Both the position numbers and the translations under genes were made by a program. The notes below the pieces were generated by a model that saw only the letters and a program-made list of their open reading frames with translations, had not been told where the DNA came from and did not search any database. Below are positions 42,624 through 53,488 of a DNA stretch of 64,000 bases, one piece after another. Every line of letters starts with the position of its first letter. The stretch's first letter is position 1. This DNA is from Actinacidiphila guanduensis (lineage in GTDB: Bacteria; Actinomycetota; Actinomycetes; Streptomycetales; Streptomycetaceae): assembly GCF_900103985.1 (NCBI RefSeq), contig NZ_FNIE01000002.1, positions 372,001-436,000 of the forward strand, read 5' to 3'.

Positions 42624-42752
42624 ATGGTGGAGTTGCCGGCCGACCACACCACGCTCCGCCCCGGGGGACCCGGCGGCCGGTTCCTCGCCCACCAGGACCC
42701 GGCTGCTCGGCCCGACCCGACGAGGGACATCCGCCGCAGCCAGGACTGCTGA
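42624..42752 (+). CDS. Predicted 42-residue peptide
   Basis: A small ORF 16 nt after the serine-hydrolase stop, with GGGAG 7 nt before the ATG and strong G/C third-base bias. It begins M-V-E-L-P-A-D-H-T-T-L-R, has a G-G-P-G-G-R-F-L-A-H-Q-D core and ends R-R-S-Q-D-C. No signal peptide or known domain is seen; it is Pro/Arg/Asp-rich with a single C-terminal Cys. Possible roles are a small conserved protein, a peptide precursor or a regulatory peptide of the operon. The coding call rests on RBS, codon bias and position. Confidence 0.55.
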   Translation: MVELPADHTTLRPGGPGGRFLAHQDPAARPDPTRDIRRSQDC

Positions 42753-42805
42753 GCCGCGACCGCGGGCGGTGGGTCCGTTCCGGGGCGACCGGGGCGGGGG
42801 CGCGG

Positions 42806-43837
42806 TTACTTGCGGCCGAGAGCGGGGCCGAGGCGGGTGGCGATGTCGGTGAGGATCTGGACGTAGTCGGCGTGCTCGAAGTCGAAGGGCAGCGCGAAGG
42901 CGACCTCGTCCACCTCGCGGAAGGCCGCGTGCGAGTGCAGTCGCTCGGCGATCTCCGCCGAGGTGCCCACCAGGTCGGGCGCGAAGAGCAGCCCGGCCGG
43001 GCCCTGCGGCGCGGCGGTGCGCGGCAGCCGCCGCTCGGCGTAGGCCGCGTACTTCGCCCGCTGCTCGGCCGAGGCGCTGTCGGTCGGGATGACCACCAGG
43101 CCCTGCGAGACGCGGGCCCGCTCGCCGTCGGGGTGGGCCGCGCGGAACGCCCGGATCTGCTCGTACTGGATGGCCGCGAAGTCCCAGCCGCCGGGTGGCG
43201 CCTCGGCTCTCTGCTCGGGCTTGACCACGCTGCTGGTCAGCAGGTTCATCGCGTTCTCGCCCGCCCAGCGGGCCGAACGCAGGCTCCCGCCGCCGTACCA
43301 CATGCGGCCGGCCAGCCCGGGGGAGTGCGGCTCGACCCGGTCGGAGAACACCTCGAAGCCCTCGGTGCCGCCGTCCGGTACGGCCCGCTCGCCGCGGACG
43401 AAGTCCAGCAGCCGGCGCACCCGGCCGTAGCCGAAGTCCTCGGCCTGCGCGGTGTCGGGGTAGAGCGCGGGGGCGACCCGGTCCCAGTGCATCGGCGGGC
43501 CGACGCTCACGCCCGGGTTGAGTCGCCCGCCGGAGAGCACGTCCACCGTGGCCAGGTCCTCGGCCAGCCGCAGCGGGTTCTCCCAGCCCAGCGGGATCAC
43601 CGCCGTGCCCAGGTCGATCCGGCTGGTGCGCTGCGAGGCCGCGGCCAGCACCGCGACCGGCGAGGAGATGCCGTACTGCAGGTGGCGGTGGCGCACCCAG
43701 GCGCTGTCGAAGCCCAGCTGCTCGCCGAGTTCGATGATCTCCAGCGTCGTCTCGTGGCCCGGACGCGGGTCCGCCCCGTCGAACAGCCCGATGGTCAGGA
43801 ACCCCAGCTTCCGCAGCGGGCGCGCACTCGGCTCCAC
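42806..43837 (-). CDS. LLM-class flavin/F420-dependent oxidoreductase
   Basis: A 343-residue luciferase-like TIM-barrel enzyme. G-F-L-T-I-G-L-F-D and H-E-T-T-L-E-I-I-E-L-G-E-Q-L-G-F-D-S-A-W-V-R-H-R open the barrel, with G-T-A-V-I-P-L and L-A-E-D-L-A-T-V-D-V-L-S-G-G-R later. Such enzymes use FMN or F420 to oxidise or reduce small molecules. The GTG at 43837 follows GGAGGAG. It faces the operon to its left and is divergent from lspA. The substrate is unknown. Confidence 0.85.
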   Translation of the reverse strand: MEPSARPLRKLGFLTIGLFDGADPRPGHETTLEIIELGEQLGFDSAWVRHRHLQYGISSPVAVLAAASQRTSRIDLGTAVIPLGWENPLRLAEDLATVDVLSGGRLNPGVSVGPPMHWDRVAPALYPDTAQAEDFGYGRVRRLLDFVRGERAVPDGGTEGFEVFSDRVEPHSPGLAGRMWYGGGSLRSARWAGENAMNLLTSSVVKPEQRAEAPPGGWDFAAIQYEQIRAFRAAHPDGERARVSQGLVVIPTDSASAEQRAKYAAYAERRLPRTAAPQGPAGLLFAPDLVGTSAEIAERLHSHAAFREVDEVAFALPFDFEHADYVQILTDIATRLGPALGRK

Positions 43838-43996
43838 GGCCTTCTCCTCCCTCGCCCCGTCCCGCGGCCGATTCTGCCAGCCCGCGCAGCCGGGTCCGCG
43901 TTCGCCGCGGCGTAGGGTCGGGGGCAGAGGGACAGTCCGGCAGTCCGGTACGACGGGGCCGGCGCCGCGGCGAGCGGCGGGACGTGGAGGTGGGCG

Positions 43997-44503
43997 GTGC
44001 GGCGGACGTACGTGCTGTGGGCGACCGCGGCCGCGGGCTTCGCGGTCGACCAGACCACGAAGGCCATCGCGGCGGTGACGGTGGAAGGCAGCGAGCCGCG
44101 GCACATACTCGGCGGCCGGGTGACCCTCACGGCCTTCCGGAACTCCGGGGCGGCCGGGTCCTTCGCGCCGCACGCCACCCTGGTCTTCACGGTGCTGGCG
44201 ATCGGCGTGCTCGGCTTCGTGGCGCGCGTCTCGCGCAACGTCGGCTCCACCGGCTGGGCGGTCGGCCTCGGGCTGATATCCGCCGGCGCCGGCGGCAACC
44301 TCGCCGACCGGATCTTCCGCACCCCTGGCTTCGGCCGCGGTGCCGTCCTCGACTTCATCCAGGTCGGCAACTCCGGCATCTTCAACCTCGCCGACCAGTG
44401 CGTGAGCGCGGGCGCGCTGGTGATCCTCGTCCAGACCTTCCGTGGCGTCCCGATGCGCACCCCGACGGCCGCCACCCCCCTGCCCCAGCCCCACACGGGC
44501 TGA
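43997..44503 (+). CDS. lspA: Signal peptidase II
   Basis: A 168-residue membrane aspartyl protease that removes signal peptides from lipidated prolipoproteins. Four hydrophobic segments are visible. D-Q-T-T-K, N-S-G-A-A-G-S-F, G-G-N-L-A-D-R and F-N-L-A-D give the family motifs with both catalytic Asp. The GTG follows GGAGG. TAGGGT upstream near 43911 is a possible -10. It may be a second LspA copy; no lipoprotein gene is adjacent. Confidence 0.9.
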   Translation: MRRTYVLWATAAAGFAVDQTTKAIAAVTVEGSEPRHILGGRVTLTAFRNSGAAGSFAPHATLVFTVLAIGVLGFVARVSRNVGSTGWAVGLGLISAGAGGNLADRIFRTPGFGRGAVLDFIQVGNSGIFNLADQCVSAGALVILVQTFRGVPMRTPTAATPLPQPHTG

Positions 44504-44731
44504 CCGACCGGCTCCGACCGCCTCCCGCTTCCAGCCGCACATGGGCTGAGACCGGCTCCGGCCGAGCCCGCGCCTACGGCCTCGCGGTGACGGGCCCGTC
44601 CGCCGACTCGTGCGCGGCCCCGCAGGGACGCCGCTAGCGGTGATGTCCGCACGAGCCGGTCCGCCCGCCCGTCCGGCCCACGGCGGCCGCCGAGCCGACC
44701 GGGACCCGCCCACCCCCCGCTTGTCGCGCCC

Positions 44732-45406
44732 CTACCGTCCCGCCGTGATCCCGGCGAGGATCAGGTCGATGCCGGCCAGGAACTCCTCGCGGTCGTCGTG
44801 GGTGCGCAGCCGCCCCGCCATGGTCCGGGTGAACGGGTACTCCTGCGGGTCGAGCCGTGACCACGCGGTGGCCGCCGCGTCCAGGAACTCGCCGCGGCCG
44901 GTGGCCGACGCGGCCGCCGTACGGGCGTTGGCGGCGTTCTGGCCGGCCACGCCCAGGATGTAGTTCAGCAGCGCGGAGGCCGCGGTGAACTGCGCCGGCT
45001 CCGGCACCGCGAGGGCGCGGACCTGGCGCCCGATGCGCTCGAAGAGCCGCAGCATCGGGGACTCGCCGGGCGATCCGGCGAGCTGGGCGCCGAGCCAGGG
45101 GTGGGCGTCGATCGCGTCGAAGACGCCGAGCGCGAGGGCGCGGACCGCCTCCTGCGGAGTCGCCCCGCCGTCCTCGGCGGCGACCGCCTCGGCGAGGACG
45201 GCCTCGGCGGCCGCGGTCAGCAGCTCGGCCTTACCGGTGACGTGCCAGTAGATCGCCCCGGGCCCGGTGGCGAGCCGCTCGGCGAGCGCGCGGAAGGTCA
45301 GCCCGCCCGCGCCCACCGTGTCCAGCAGCTCGCAGGCGGCGGTGACGATGCGCTCGCGCGAGAGCGGTTCCTGCCGTCGCTCCGGACGGCCCGTGCTGAC
45401 GGCCAT
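44732..45406 (-). CDS. TetR-family regulator, divergent from a TetX-like monooxygenase
   Basis: A 224-residue TetR repressor. The DNA-binding part (about 15-65) has L-T-F-R-A-L-A-E-R-L-A-T-G-P-G-A-I-Y-W-H-V-T-G-K, close to tetracycline-repressor-type HTHs. The C-terminal ligand domain is about 75-215. Three palindromes matching TGGAACGNCGTTCCA lie in the 152-bp gap to the divergent flavoprotein gene, so it very probably represses that gene and its own. Confidence 0.88.
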   Translation of the reverse strand: MAVSTGRPERRQEPLSRERIVTAACELLDTVGAGGLTFRALAERLATGPGAIYWHVTGKAELLTAAAEAVLAEAVAAEDGGATPQEAVRALALGVFDAIDAHPWLGAQLAGSPGESPMLRLFERIGRQVRALAVPEPAQFTAASALLNYILGVAGQNAANARTAAASATGRGEFLDAAATAWSRLDPQEYPFTRTMAGRLRTHDDREEFLAGIDLILAGITAGR

Positions 45407-45425
45407 GCCGCCATCCTAAGCCGCC

Positions 45426-45497
45426 CTGGAACGACATTCCAGCTTGACAAGGCATGGAACGGCGTTCCAGGCTGGAGGGACTGGAACGCCGTTCCAG
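45426..45497. promoter_or_regulatory. Three TetR operators between tetR and the flavin monooxygenase
   Basis: CTGGAACGACATTCCAG (45426-45442), TGGAACGGCGTTCCA (45455-45469) and CTGGAACGCCGTTCCAG (45481-45497) are inverted repeats spaced 28 bp centre to centre. TTGACA (45444-45449) lies between the first two. Confidence 0.85.
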
Positions 45498-45558
45498 GAG
45501 TTCGCCGGGTACGCCGAGGCGCCCGCCCGGCGGCCCGCAGCCAGGAGGGAGCAGCACC

Positions 45559-46692
45559 ATGACCACCCCCGTCACGATCATCGGCGCCGGACTCGGCGGC
45601 CTCACCCTCGCCCGCGTCCTGCACGTCCACGGCATCGAGTCCGCCGTCTACGAGGCGGAGCCCTCACCCGCGGCCCGCGCCCAGGGCGGCATGCTCGACA
45701 TCCACACCGGTACCGGTCAGCCCGCTCTCGCGGCGGCCGGGCTGACCGAGGAGTTTCGCGGCATCGTGCTGCCGGGGCGGGAGGCGACCCGCCTGCTGGC
45801 CTCCGACGGCACTGTGCTGCTCGACGAGCCCGACGACGGCACGGGCACCCGTCCCGAGGCCCAGCGCGGCGAACTGCGCCGCATCCTGCTCGACGCGCTC
45901 CCGCCCGGCACCGTCCACTGGGGCCGCAAGGCCGCCGGCGTGCGCGCCCTTGGCGGCGGCCGCCACGAGGTGGCCTTCACCGACGGCACCACCGTGACCA
46001 CCGGCCTGCTCGTCGGCGCGGACGGCGCCTGGTCGCGAGTTAGGCCGCTGCTCTCGCCGGCCACCCCGGCGTACACCGGCGTGTCCTTCGTGGAGACCTT
46101 CCTTTTCGACGCCGCCACCCGGCACCCCGCGGCCGCGAAAGCGGTCGGGGCCGGCGGCATGGCGGCCACTGCGCCGGGCCAGGGGATCCAGGCGCACCAC
46201 GAGAGCGGCGGCACCCTCCACACCTACGTGGCGCTCGCCAGGCCGCAGGAGTGGTTCGCCGCCCTCGACTTCGGCGATCCCGCCGCGGCCGCCGCCCGGA
46301 TCGCCCGGGAGTTCGACGGCTGGGCGCCCGAACTCACCGCGCTGATCACCGACGGCGACACCCCGCCCGTGCTGCGCCCCCTGCACACCCTGCCGCCGCG
46401 GCACCGCTGGCAGCGGGTGCCCGGGGTGACCCTGCTCGGCGACGCCGCCCACCTGATGCCGCCCTCCGGCGAGGGCGCCAACCTGGCCATGTACGACGGG
46501 GCCGCCCTCGGTACGGCCCTGGCCGCCCACCCCGGCGACACCGAGGCCGCGCTCGCCGCCTACGAGCAGGAGCTGTTCCCGCGCAGCGCCGCGGCCGCGG
46601 AGGACGCCCTGCGCATCCAGGAGGTGTGCTGGGGCCCCGGGGCGCCGCGCAGCTTCCTCGACTTCCTCACCGGCGCCGGGCAGACCGGGTGA
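45559..46692 (+). CDS. FAD-dependent monooxygenase, TetX-like
   Basis: A 377-residue class A flavin monooxygenase. The N-terminal I-I-G-A-G-L-G-G-L-T-L-A binds FAD; R-A-Q-G-G-M-L-D-I-H-T-G-T-G-Q matches the G-G-x-L-D-L-H loop of TetX tetracycline destructases; D-G motif V-G-A-D-G-A-W-S and G-D-A-A-H-L-M-P-P-S-G-E-G-A-N-L-A follow. It may hydroxylate an aromatic antibiotic or metabolite, giving resistance or modification. Ribosome site AGGAGG. Divergent TetR control. The exact substrate is unknown. Confidence 0.88.
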   Translation: MTTPVTIIGAGLGGLTLARVLHVHGIESAVYEAEPSPAARAQGGMLDIHTGTGQPALAAAGLTEEFRGIVLPGREATRLLASDGTVLLDEPDDGTGTRPEAQRGELRRILLDALPPGTVHWGRKAAGVRALGGGRHEVAFTDGTTVTTGLLVGADGAWSRVRPLLSPATPAYTGVSFVETFLFDAATRHPAAAKAVGAGGMAATAPGQGIQAHHESGGTLHTYVALARPQEWFAALDFGDPAAAAARIAREFDGWAPELTALITDGDTPPVLRPLHTLPPRHRWQRVPGVTLLGDAAHLMPPSGEGANLAMYDGAALGTALAAHPGDTEAALAAYEQELFPRSAAAAEDALRIQEVCWGPGAPRSFLDFLTGAGQTG

Positions 46693-46706
46693 CCGGCGCC
46701 GGTCAC
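46689..46706. terminator. Perfect palindrome spanning the monooxygenase stop codon
   Basis: GTGACCGGCGCCGGTCAC is an 18-bp perfect palindrome that includes the TGA. It could be a terminator stem without loop or an operator; termination is a guess. Confidence 0.4.
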
Positions 46707-46866
46707 GGGGGCGGCCGCTCGGCGCGCGGGCCCGGCGGGGAATCGCTAGCGTGAGAAGTGGAGGCGGCCCGGGAGCCTCCCGGGCACGGCGCCCGCGAGG
46801 ACCGCGAGAGCGCCGGCCGATCCGCGGTGACGCTGTCCGCGGCCGGGCCTCCGCGAGCGGGACGAC

Positions 46867-47691
46867 ATGGGGGTCTTCGCGATGACCGGGTTCACCGAAG
46901 GGACGCCGTGCTGGGCCGACGCGATGTTCGCCGACCTGGAGGGCGCCAAGAGCTTCTACGGCGACGTGCTGGGCTGGACGTTCGGCGAGAGTTCCTCGGA
47001 GTACGGCAACTACACCCAGGCGTACTCCGACGGGAAGGCGGTCGCGGCCGTCGTACCGCCGATGCCGGGCCAGGAGGGCGAGGCCGCCTGGTGCGTGTAC
47101 TTCGCCTCGCCGGACACCGCGGCCACCGCGGAGAAGGCGCGGGCGGCCGGCGGCCAGGTGCTGATGGAGCCGATGAAGGTGGGCGACTTCGGCACGATGG
47201 CGCTGGTGAAGGAGCCCAGCGGGGCCGTGCTCGGCATCTGGCAGCCCGACCGGCACCGCGGCTTCGAGAAGACGGGCGAGCCCGGCTCCTACGCCTGGGC
47301 CGAGCTGTTCACCCGAGACCCGGACCGGGCCGACGCCTTCCTGAAGGACGTCTTCCCCTACCGGGCGCAGCAGGTGGCCGACGACACCGGCGAGGACGTC
47401 GACTTCAAGGTGTTCACACCTGAGGGCGCCAAGGAGGCCGTGCTCGGCCGGCTGGCGATGGGCGAGCAGTTCCCGCCGTCGCTGCGGCCGTTCGTCAACG
47501 TGTACTTCGCCGTGGCCGACTGCGACGCGACGGTGAAGAAGGCCGTGGACCGCGCCGCCAAGCTCCAATTCGGGCCGGTGACCATCCCATTCGGCCGGTT
47601 CGCCAGCCTCACCGACCCGCAGGGCGCGCACTTCGCGGTGATCGACCCGTCCACGACTGCCGGCGAGATGCCGAAACTGACCGACGCCTGA
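46867..47691 (+). CDS. VOC-family protein with two glyoxalase-like domains
   Basis: A 274-residue protein with two tandem vicinal-oxygen-chelate modules (about 6-125 and 135-265), each with W-A/x-D/E-A/L-M/F-x and F-x/Y-x-D-V pairs. It resembles the mycobacterial Rv0577 (CFP32)-type two-domain hydrolase/binding family. Catalytic activity is unknown. The start at 46867 has GAGCGGGAC ahead; the ATG at 46882 is an alternative. Spacing of 174 bp suggests its own promoter. Confidence 0.8.
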   Translation: MGVFAMTGFTEGTPCWADAMFADLEGAKSFYGDVLGWTFGESSSEYGNYTQAYSDGKAVAAVVPPMPGQEGEAAWCVYFASPDTAATAEKARAAGGQVLMEPMKVGDFGTMALVKEPSGAVLGIWQPDRHRGFEKTGEPGSYAWAELFTRDPDRADAFLKDVFPYRAQQVADDTGEDVDFKVFTPEGAKEAVLGRLAMGEQFPPSLRPFVNVYFAVADCDATVKKAVDRAAKLQFGPVTIPFGRFASLTDPQGAHFAVIDPSTTAGEMPKLTDA

Positions 47692-47744
47692 GGGGAGTCG
47701 GGCCTTCGGTCACCGGACGGCTGGCTCTCGTGTGTGGGCTCGGC

Positions 47745-49151
47745 TCACGCCGGGGTCAGCCGGTAGAGGGCGGCCGCGCCCGGGGCGAGGTGGGGGGCGA
47801 GCGTGATGCCGGCCACGGGGGTGTAGGTGTCGGCGGCGGGGTCGTAACAGGCTGCCGCGAAGGCCGGGTTGATCTGGACGCGGGGCTTCGCTGGCTTGTC
47901 TGCGTGTCGGTTGGTGATGAGGAGGTGGCGGGTGTCGTTTTGTTGGTGGGGGTGGGTGTAGAGGGTGAGGAGGGCGGGGTCGCCGGTGGTGTGGGTGAGG
48001 TGGGTGCCGGGGGTGAAGGGGGTGGTGCCGGTGGGGGGTTGGGGTTCGTTGGCGTGGTGGACGGTTTCGGTGGTGAGGGGTTTGAGTTGGCGTCCTGTGG
48101 GTTGGAGCCAGGTGGTGTTGAGGGTGCGGGCTGCTTGGTAGAGGGGTGTTTGCTGTCCGTCGGTGGTGATGAGGGCTTGGGTGTAGCCCTCGCCTCGGGC
48201 GGGGTCGGGGGTCCAGTAGGTGAAGTACTGGATGCCTTTGCAGCCGTAGGCGAGGGAGGTGTTGATCTGCCAGGCGAGTTGGGCAGGGGTGGGGACGGCG
48301 TGGCCGTTGAAGCCGGTGGACTGGATGTAGGTCCAGGCGGGGATGCGGGCTGTGAGGGCGGCTTCGCGGATGATGGCCCAGGTGTCGAAGTAGGCGGTGT
48401 CGATGCTGCCGTCGGCCAGGATCGGGTACCGGTCGAACGAGATCAACGACGGACGCACCGCGTCCAGGTACTTCCGCACGAAGGCGCGGTAGCGGGCGCC
48501 GTTGCCGCGGTTGATGTTGGCGTAGGGCAGCAGCGAGGGGGCCACGTCGCGCAGCACGCGGGTCAGGGAGCCGACGTTGGGGAAGCGGGTGGTGGGCGGC
48601 TCATCGTAGAGGTTGAAGCCGGCGAACGAGGGGTGGTGGGCGTAGTTCCCCACAGCGGAGGTCATCCAGTCCGCCGCGTCGGCGGTCGTCAGCGAGGACG
48701 GCACCGAACGGTCGTCGGTCACCGTCAGGTGCTGGGCCATCGCCTGCACCCGCGGGTCGCCGGCCACCAGCACCTTCAGCCCGACCTTGTCGGCCAGGCC
48801 GAGCGCCTGGTTCGCGCTGGCCTCGTCGTTCTGGTAGTTGCCGGTGATGAGGAAGGTGAAGCCCGCGTCGGTGATCTCCTCGTAGCGGGCCTCCGTGCTC
48901 TCGAAGGGGTGCGGCGGCCAGAACAGGCCGATCGGGAAGTCGGGGCCGGATATGAGGGGCAGGTCGGCGGCGTCGGCCGCGTCCGCCGTGCCGGGGTCGG
49001 CCGGGGCGCGGTGCCGGTGGGCGGCGACCCGGTCCGCGGCGATCGTCCCGGCGGCGAGCACCCCCGCCCCGAGCCCGGCGGCCTGCAGCAGGCCGCGCCG
49101 GTTCACACCCCGCGCCGCCCTGCCGGAGGGCGGGGAGTCCTGCTCTGCCAT
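47745..49151 (-). CDS. Tat-secreted glycoside-hydrolase-like TIM-barrel protein
   Basis: A 468-residue protein. The signal N-R-R-G-L-L-Q-A-A-G with hydrophobic stretch to about 42 is Tat type. The mature part looks like a beta/alpha-barrel glycosidase: G-F-N-L-Y-D-E-P-P, P-S-L-I-S-F-D-R-Y-P and G-I-Q-Y-F-T-Y-W resemble GH42/GH5-like proteins and E/D residues in these motifs are candidate catalysts. The last ~120 residues form a beta-type domain. Codon choice changes sharply near 48400 (CTG/GTG/CAG-rich to CTC/GTC/CAA/AAA/ACA-rich). Family and substrate are uncertain. Confidence 0.7.
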   Translation of the reverse strand: MAEQDSPPSGRAARGVNRRGLLQAAGLGAGVLAAGTIAADRVAAHRHRAPADPGTADAADAADLPLISGPDFPIGLFWPPHPFESTEARYEEITDAGFTFLITGNYQNDEASANQALGLADKVGLKVLVAGDPRVQAMAQHLTVTDDRSVPSSLTTADAADWMTSAVGNYAHHPSFAGFNLYDEPPTTRFPNVGSLTRVLRDVAPSLLPYANINRGNGARYRAFVRKYLDAVRPSLISFDRYPILADGSIDTAYFDTWAIIREAALTARIPAWTYIQSTGFNGHAVPTPAQLAWQINTSLAYGCKGIQYFTYWTPDPARGEGYTQALITTDGQQTPLYQAARTLNTTWLQPTGRQLKPLTTETVHHANEPQPPTGTTPFTPGTHLTHTTGDPALLTLYTHPHQQNDTRHLLITNRHADKPAKPRVQINPAFAAACYDPAADTYTPVAGITLAPHLAPGAAALYRLTPA

Positions 49152-49570
49152 GGGTCCACTCCTGCGGGAAGGCGCGTGCGCGCGACGGCGTCTCGAACCC
49201 GCGCGCGATCCCGGCGCGGCAAGCAGGAAATTACGACACGGCGGTCACAGGACCATAAAGGCCAGTGATCTTCGTGAATCACGCCAATCGCCCCAACTTC
49301 CGTCAGGAACGGCCCCGTTCGGCCTCATCCGCCCCTGGCACCACTGCCGTCACGTGACCGATTCCACATCGCTGCGCCGGTGCTCCGCTTCCGACTGTGG
49401 GCACGGCTGTGGACCGGCGGTGAACCGGCAGTGAACCGGCCCGGAAGATGCCTCGGCCGCCGCGGGAACTCTTCGGGCGGTGTGCTGGCGGGGCGGCGGA
49501 CGGTCCCGGCGGCCCCGGCGACGGCTCCGCAGGCGGGCGTGCGGGCGGCGCGCGAGGTGCCGCGGTCGGG
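49152..49570. other. Intergenic region between the Tat protein and catR
   Basis: A 419-bp gap with no gene. It includes an AT-richer stretch (49225-49290) with GTGAT-N8-ATCAC (49265-49282), a possible operator for the Tat-protein gene, and a short 11-bp tandem repeat ACCGGCGGTGA/ACCGGCAGTGA (about 49413-49438). Confidence 0.5.
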
Positions 49571-52434
<2,864 letters not shown>

Positions 52435-52497
52435 CCCACCCCGCGGGAGCCACCCCCGGCTCCCGCCCGCCAAGTGCCCGGCCCCGCAGCGCCCCCA

Positions 52498-52521
52498 AGC
52501 GCCCGGGGCCGGGCGCTTTTT
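52498..52521 (+). terminator. Rho-independent terminator of katG
   Basis: AGCGCCCGGGGCCGGGCGCT (52498-52517), a 9-bp stem around GG, followed by a T run to 52521. One of the few classical U-tract terminators in the window. Confidence 0.85.
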
Positions 52522-52786
52522 GCGTTCCGGCAACGGTGCCGGACCCGGCTGCCGGCGGGAGACGCCGGACAGGTCGTAGCCCGCGCGCGGTCCGCTCGGG
52601 GGTGGATCGGGGGAGATGCACCCGTCTTGGGGAAGCGGGGGGAAACACCGTATATGCGCGGGGTGGGTGGAGAAGTCATCCTGCGGCCGGGATGCGAGAC
52701 CCGGTCGCGATGGGCGGGGCGCCGGGTGAGGCGGCGCCCCGGCCGGACGGCTCGACGCGAAACGTGACGGGAAAGGTGACGGATCC
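52522..52786. other. Intergenic region before the EF-hand gene
   Basis: No gene seen. GGGGCGCC (52716-52723) and GGCGCCCC (52733-52740) form an inverted repeat about 50 nt before the start codon, possibly a leader hairpin. Confidence 0.5.
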
Positions 52787-53320
52787 ATGCGCGCAGAGGC
52801 CACCCAGCGGGTAGCGCTCGTCTTCTCACTGCTGGACGCGAACGGGAACGGGGTGCTGGACGAGGAGGACTTCGCGCTGATGGGGGACCGCGTGGTCGCC
52901 GCCGCGCCCCAGGCGTCCCCGGCCGCCGCGGAGGCGATGCGGGCCGCCTTCCGGCACTACTGGAGCACGCTGCTGCGGGAGTTGGACGCCAACGGCGACG
53001 GGGTGGTGAGCTTCGAGGAGTACACCGCCTGCGTACTGTCCCCCGAGCGCTTCGCGCCCACCGTCGCCGAGTTCGCCGAGGCGCTGGCCGCACTCGGCGA
53101 CCCGGACGGCGACGGGCTCATCGAACGGCCCCTGTTCACCGCCCTGATGACCGCCATCGGCTTCGAACCCGCCAACATCGACGTGCTGTTCGACGCCTTC
53201 GCCCCCACCCCCGACGACCGGATCGCGGTCCGCACCTGGGTCGAGGGGATCAAGGACTACTACGCGCCCGACAAGGCCGGCATCCCCGGCGACCACCTCG
53301 TCGCCCGCCCCGTCGCCTGA
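52787..53320 (+). CDS. EF-hand calcium-binding protein
   Basis: A 177-residue protein with three canonical EF-hand loops: D-A-N-G-N-G-V-L-D-E-E-D (about 18-29), D-A-N-G-D-G-V-V-S-F-E-E (about 66-77) and D-P-D-G-D-G-L-I-E (about 106-114). A fourth, near D-A-F-A-P-T-P-D-D, is degenerate. It resembles the calmodulin/sarcoplasmic-binding-like proteins (CalD/CabB type) of Streptomyces. No signal peptide. A calcium buffer or sensor is the likely role. Confidence 0.9.
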   Translation: MRAEATQRVALVFSLLDANGNGVLDEEDFALMGDRVVAAAPQASPAAAEAMRAAFRHYWSTLLRELDANGDGVVSFEEYTACVLSPERFAPTVAEFAEALAALGDPDGDGLIERPLFTALMTAIGFEPANIDVLFDAFAPTPDDRIAVRTWVEGIKDYYAPDKAGIPGDHLVARPVA

Positions 53321-53488
53321 CCGCGGCCCGGAAGGAACTCAGAAGAAACCCGCAAAGCGCCGCCCGGCGCGAACCCGGCACCCGCCCCGGCATCAGCCCG
53401 GCGCGTGGCCTGCAACACCCGTCAGCACCAGTCACCACCCGGCAGCAGCACCCGGTACGAAGCAGAAACGAAGGGGCCCGGTCAGGGA

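Noticed and set aside
42585..43301. Minus-strand frame overlapping the 42-codon ORF and the LLM gene
   Set aside because: Shadow frame of the LLM oxidoreductase with Arg-rich composition; the LLM frame has full family motifs.
46758..47423. GTG-initiated frame overlapping the VOC gene, behind TAGCGT
   Set aside because: It runs in another frame through the well-supported VOC protein and is Arg/Gly-rich without a domain.
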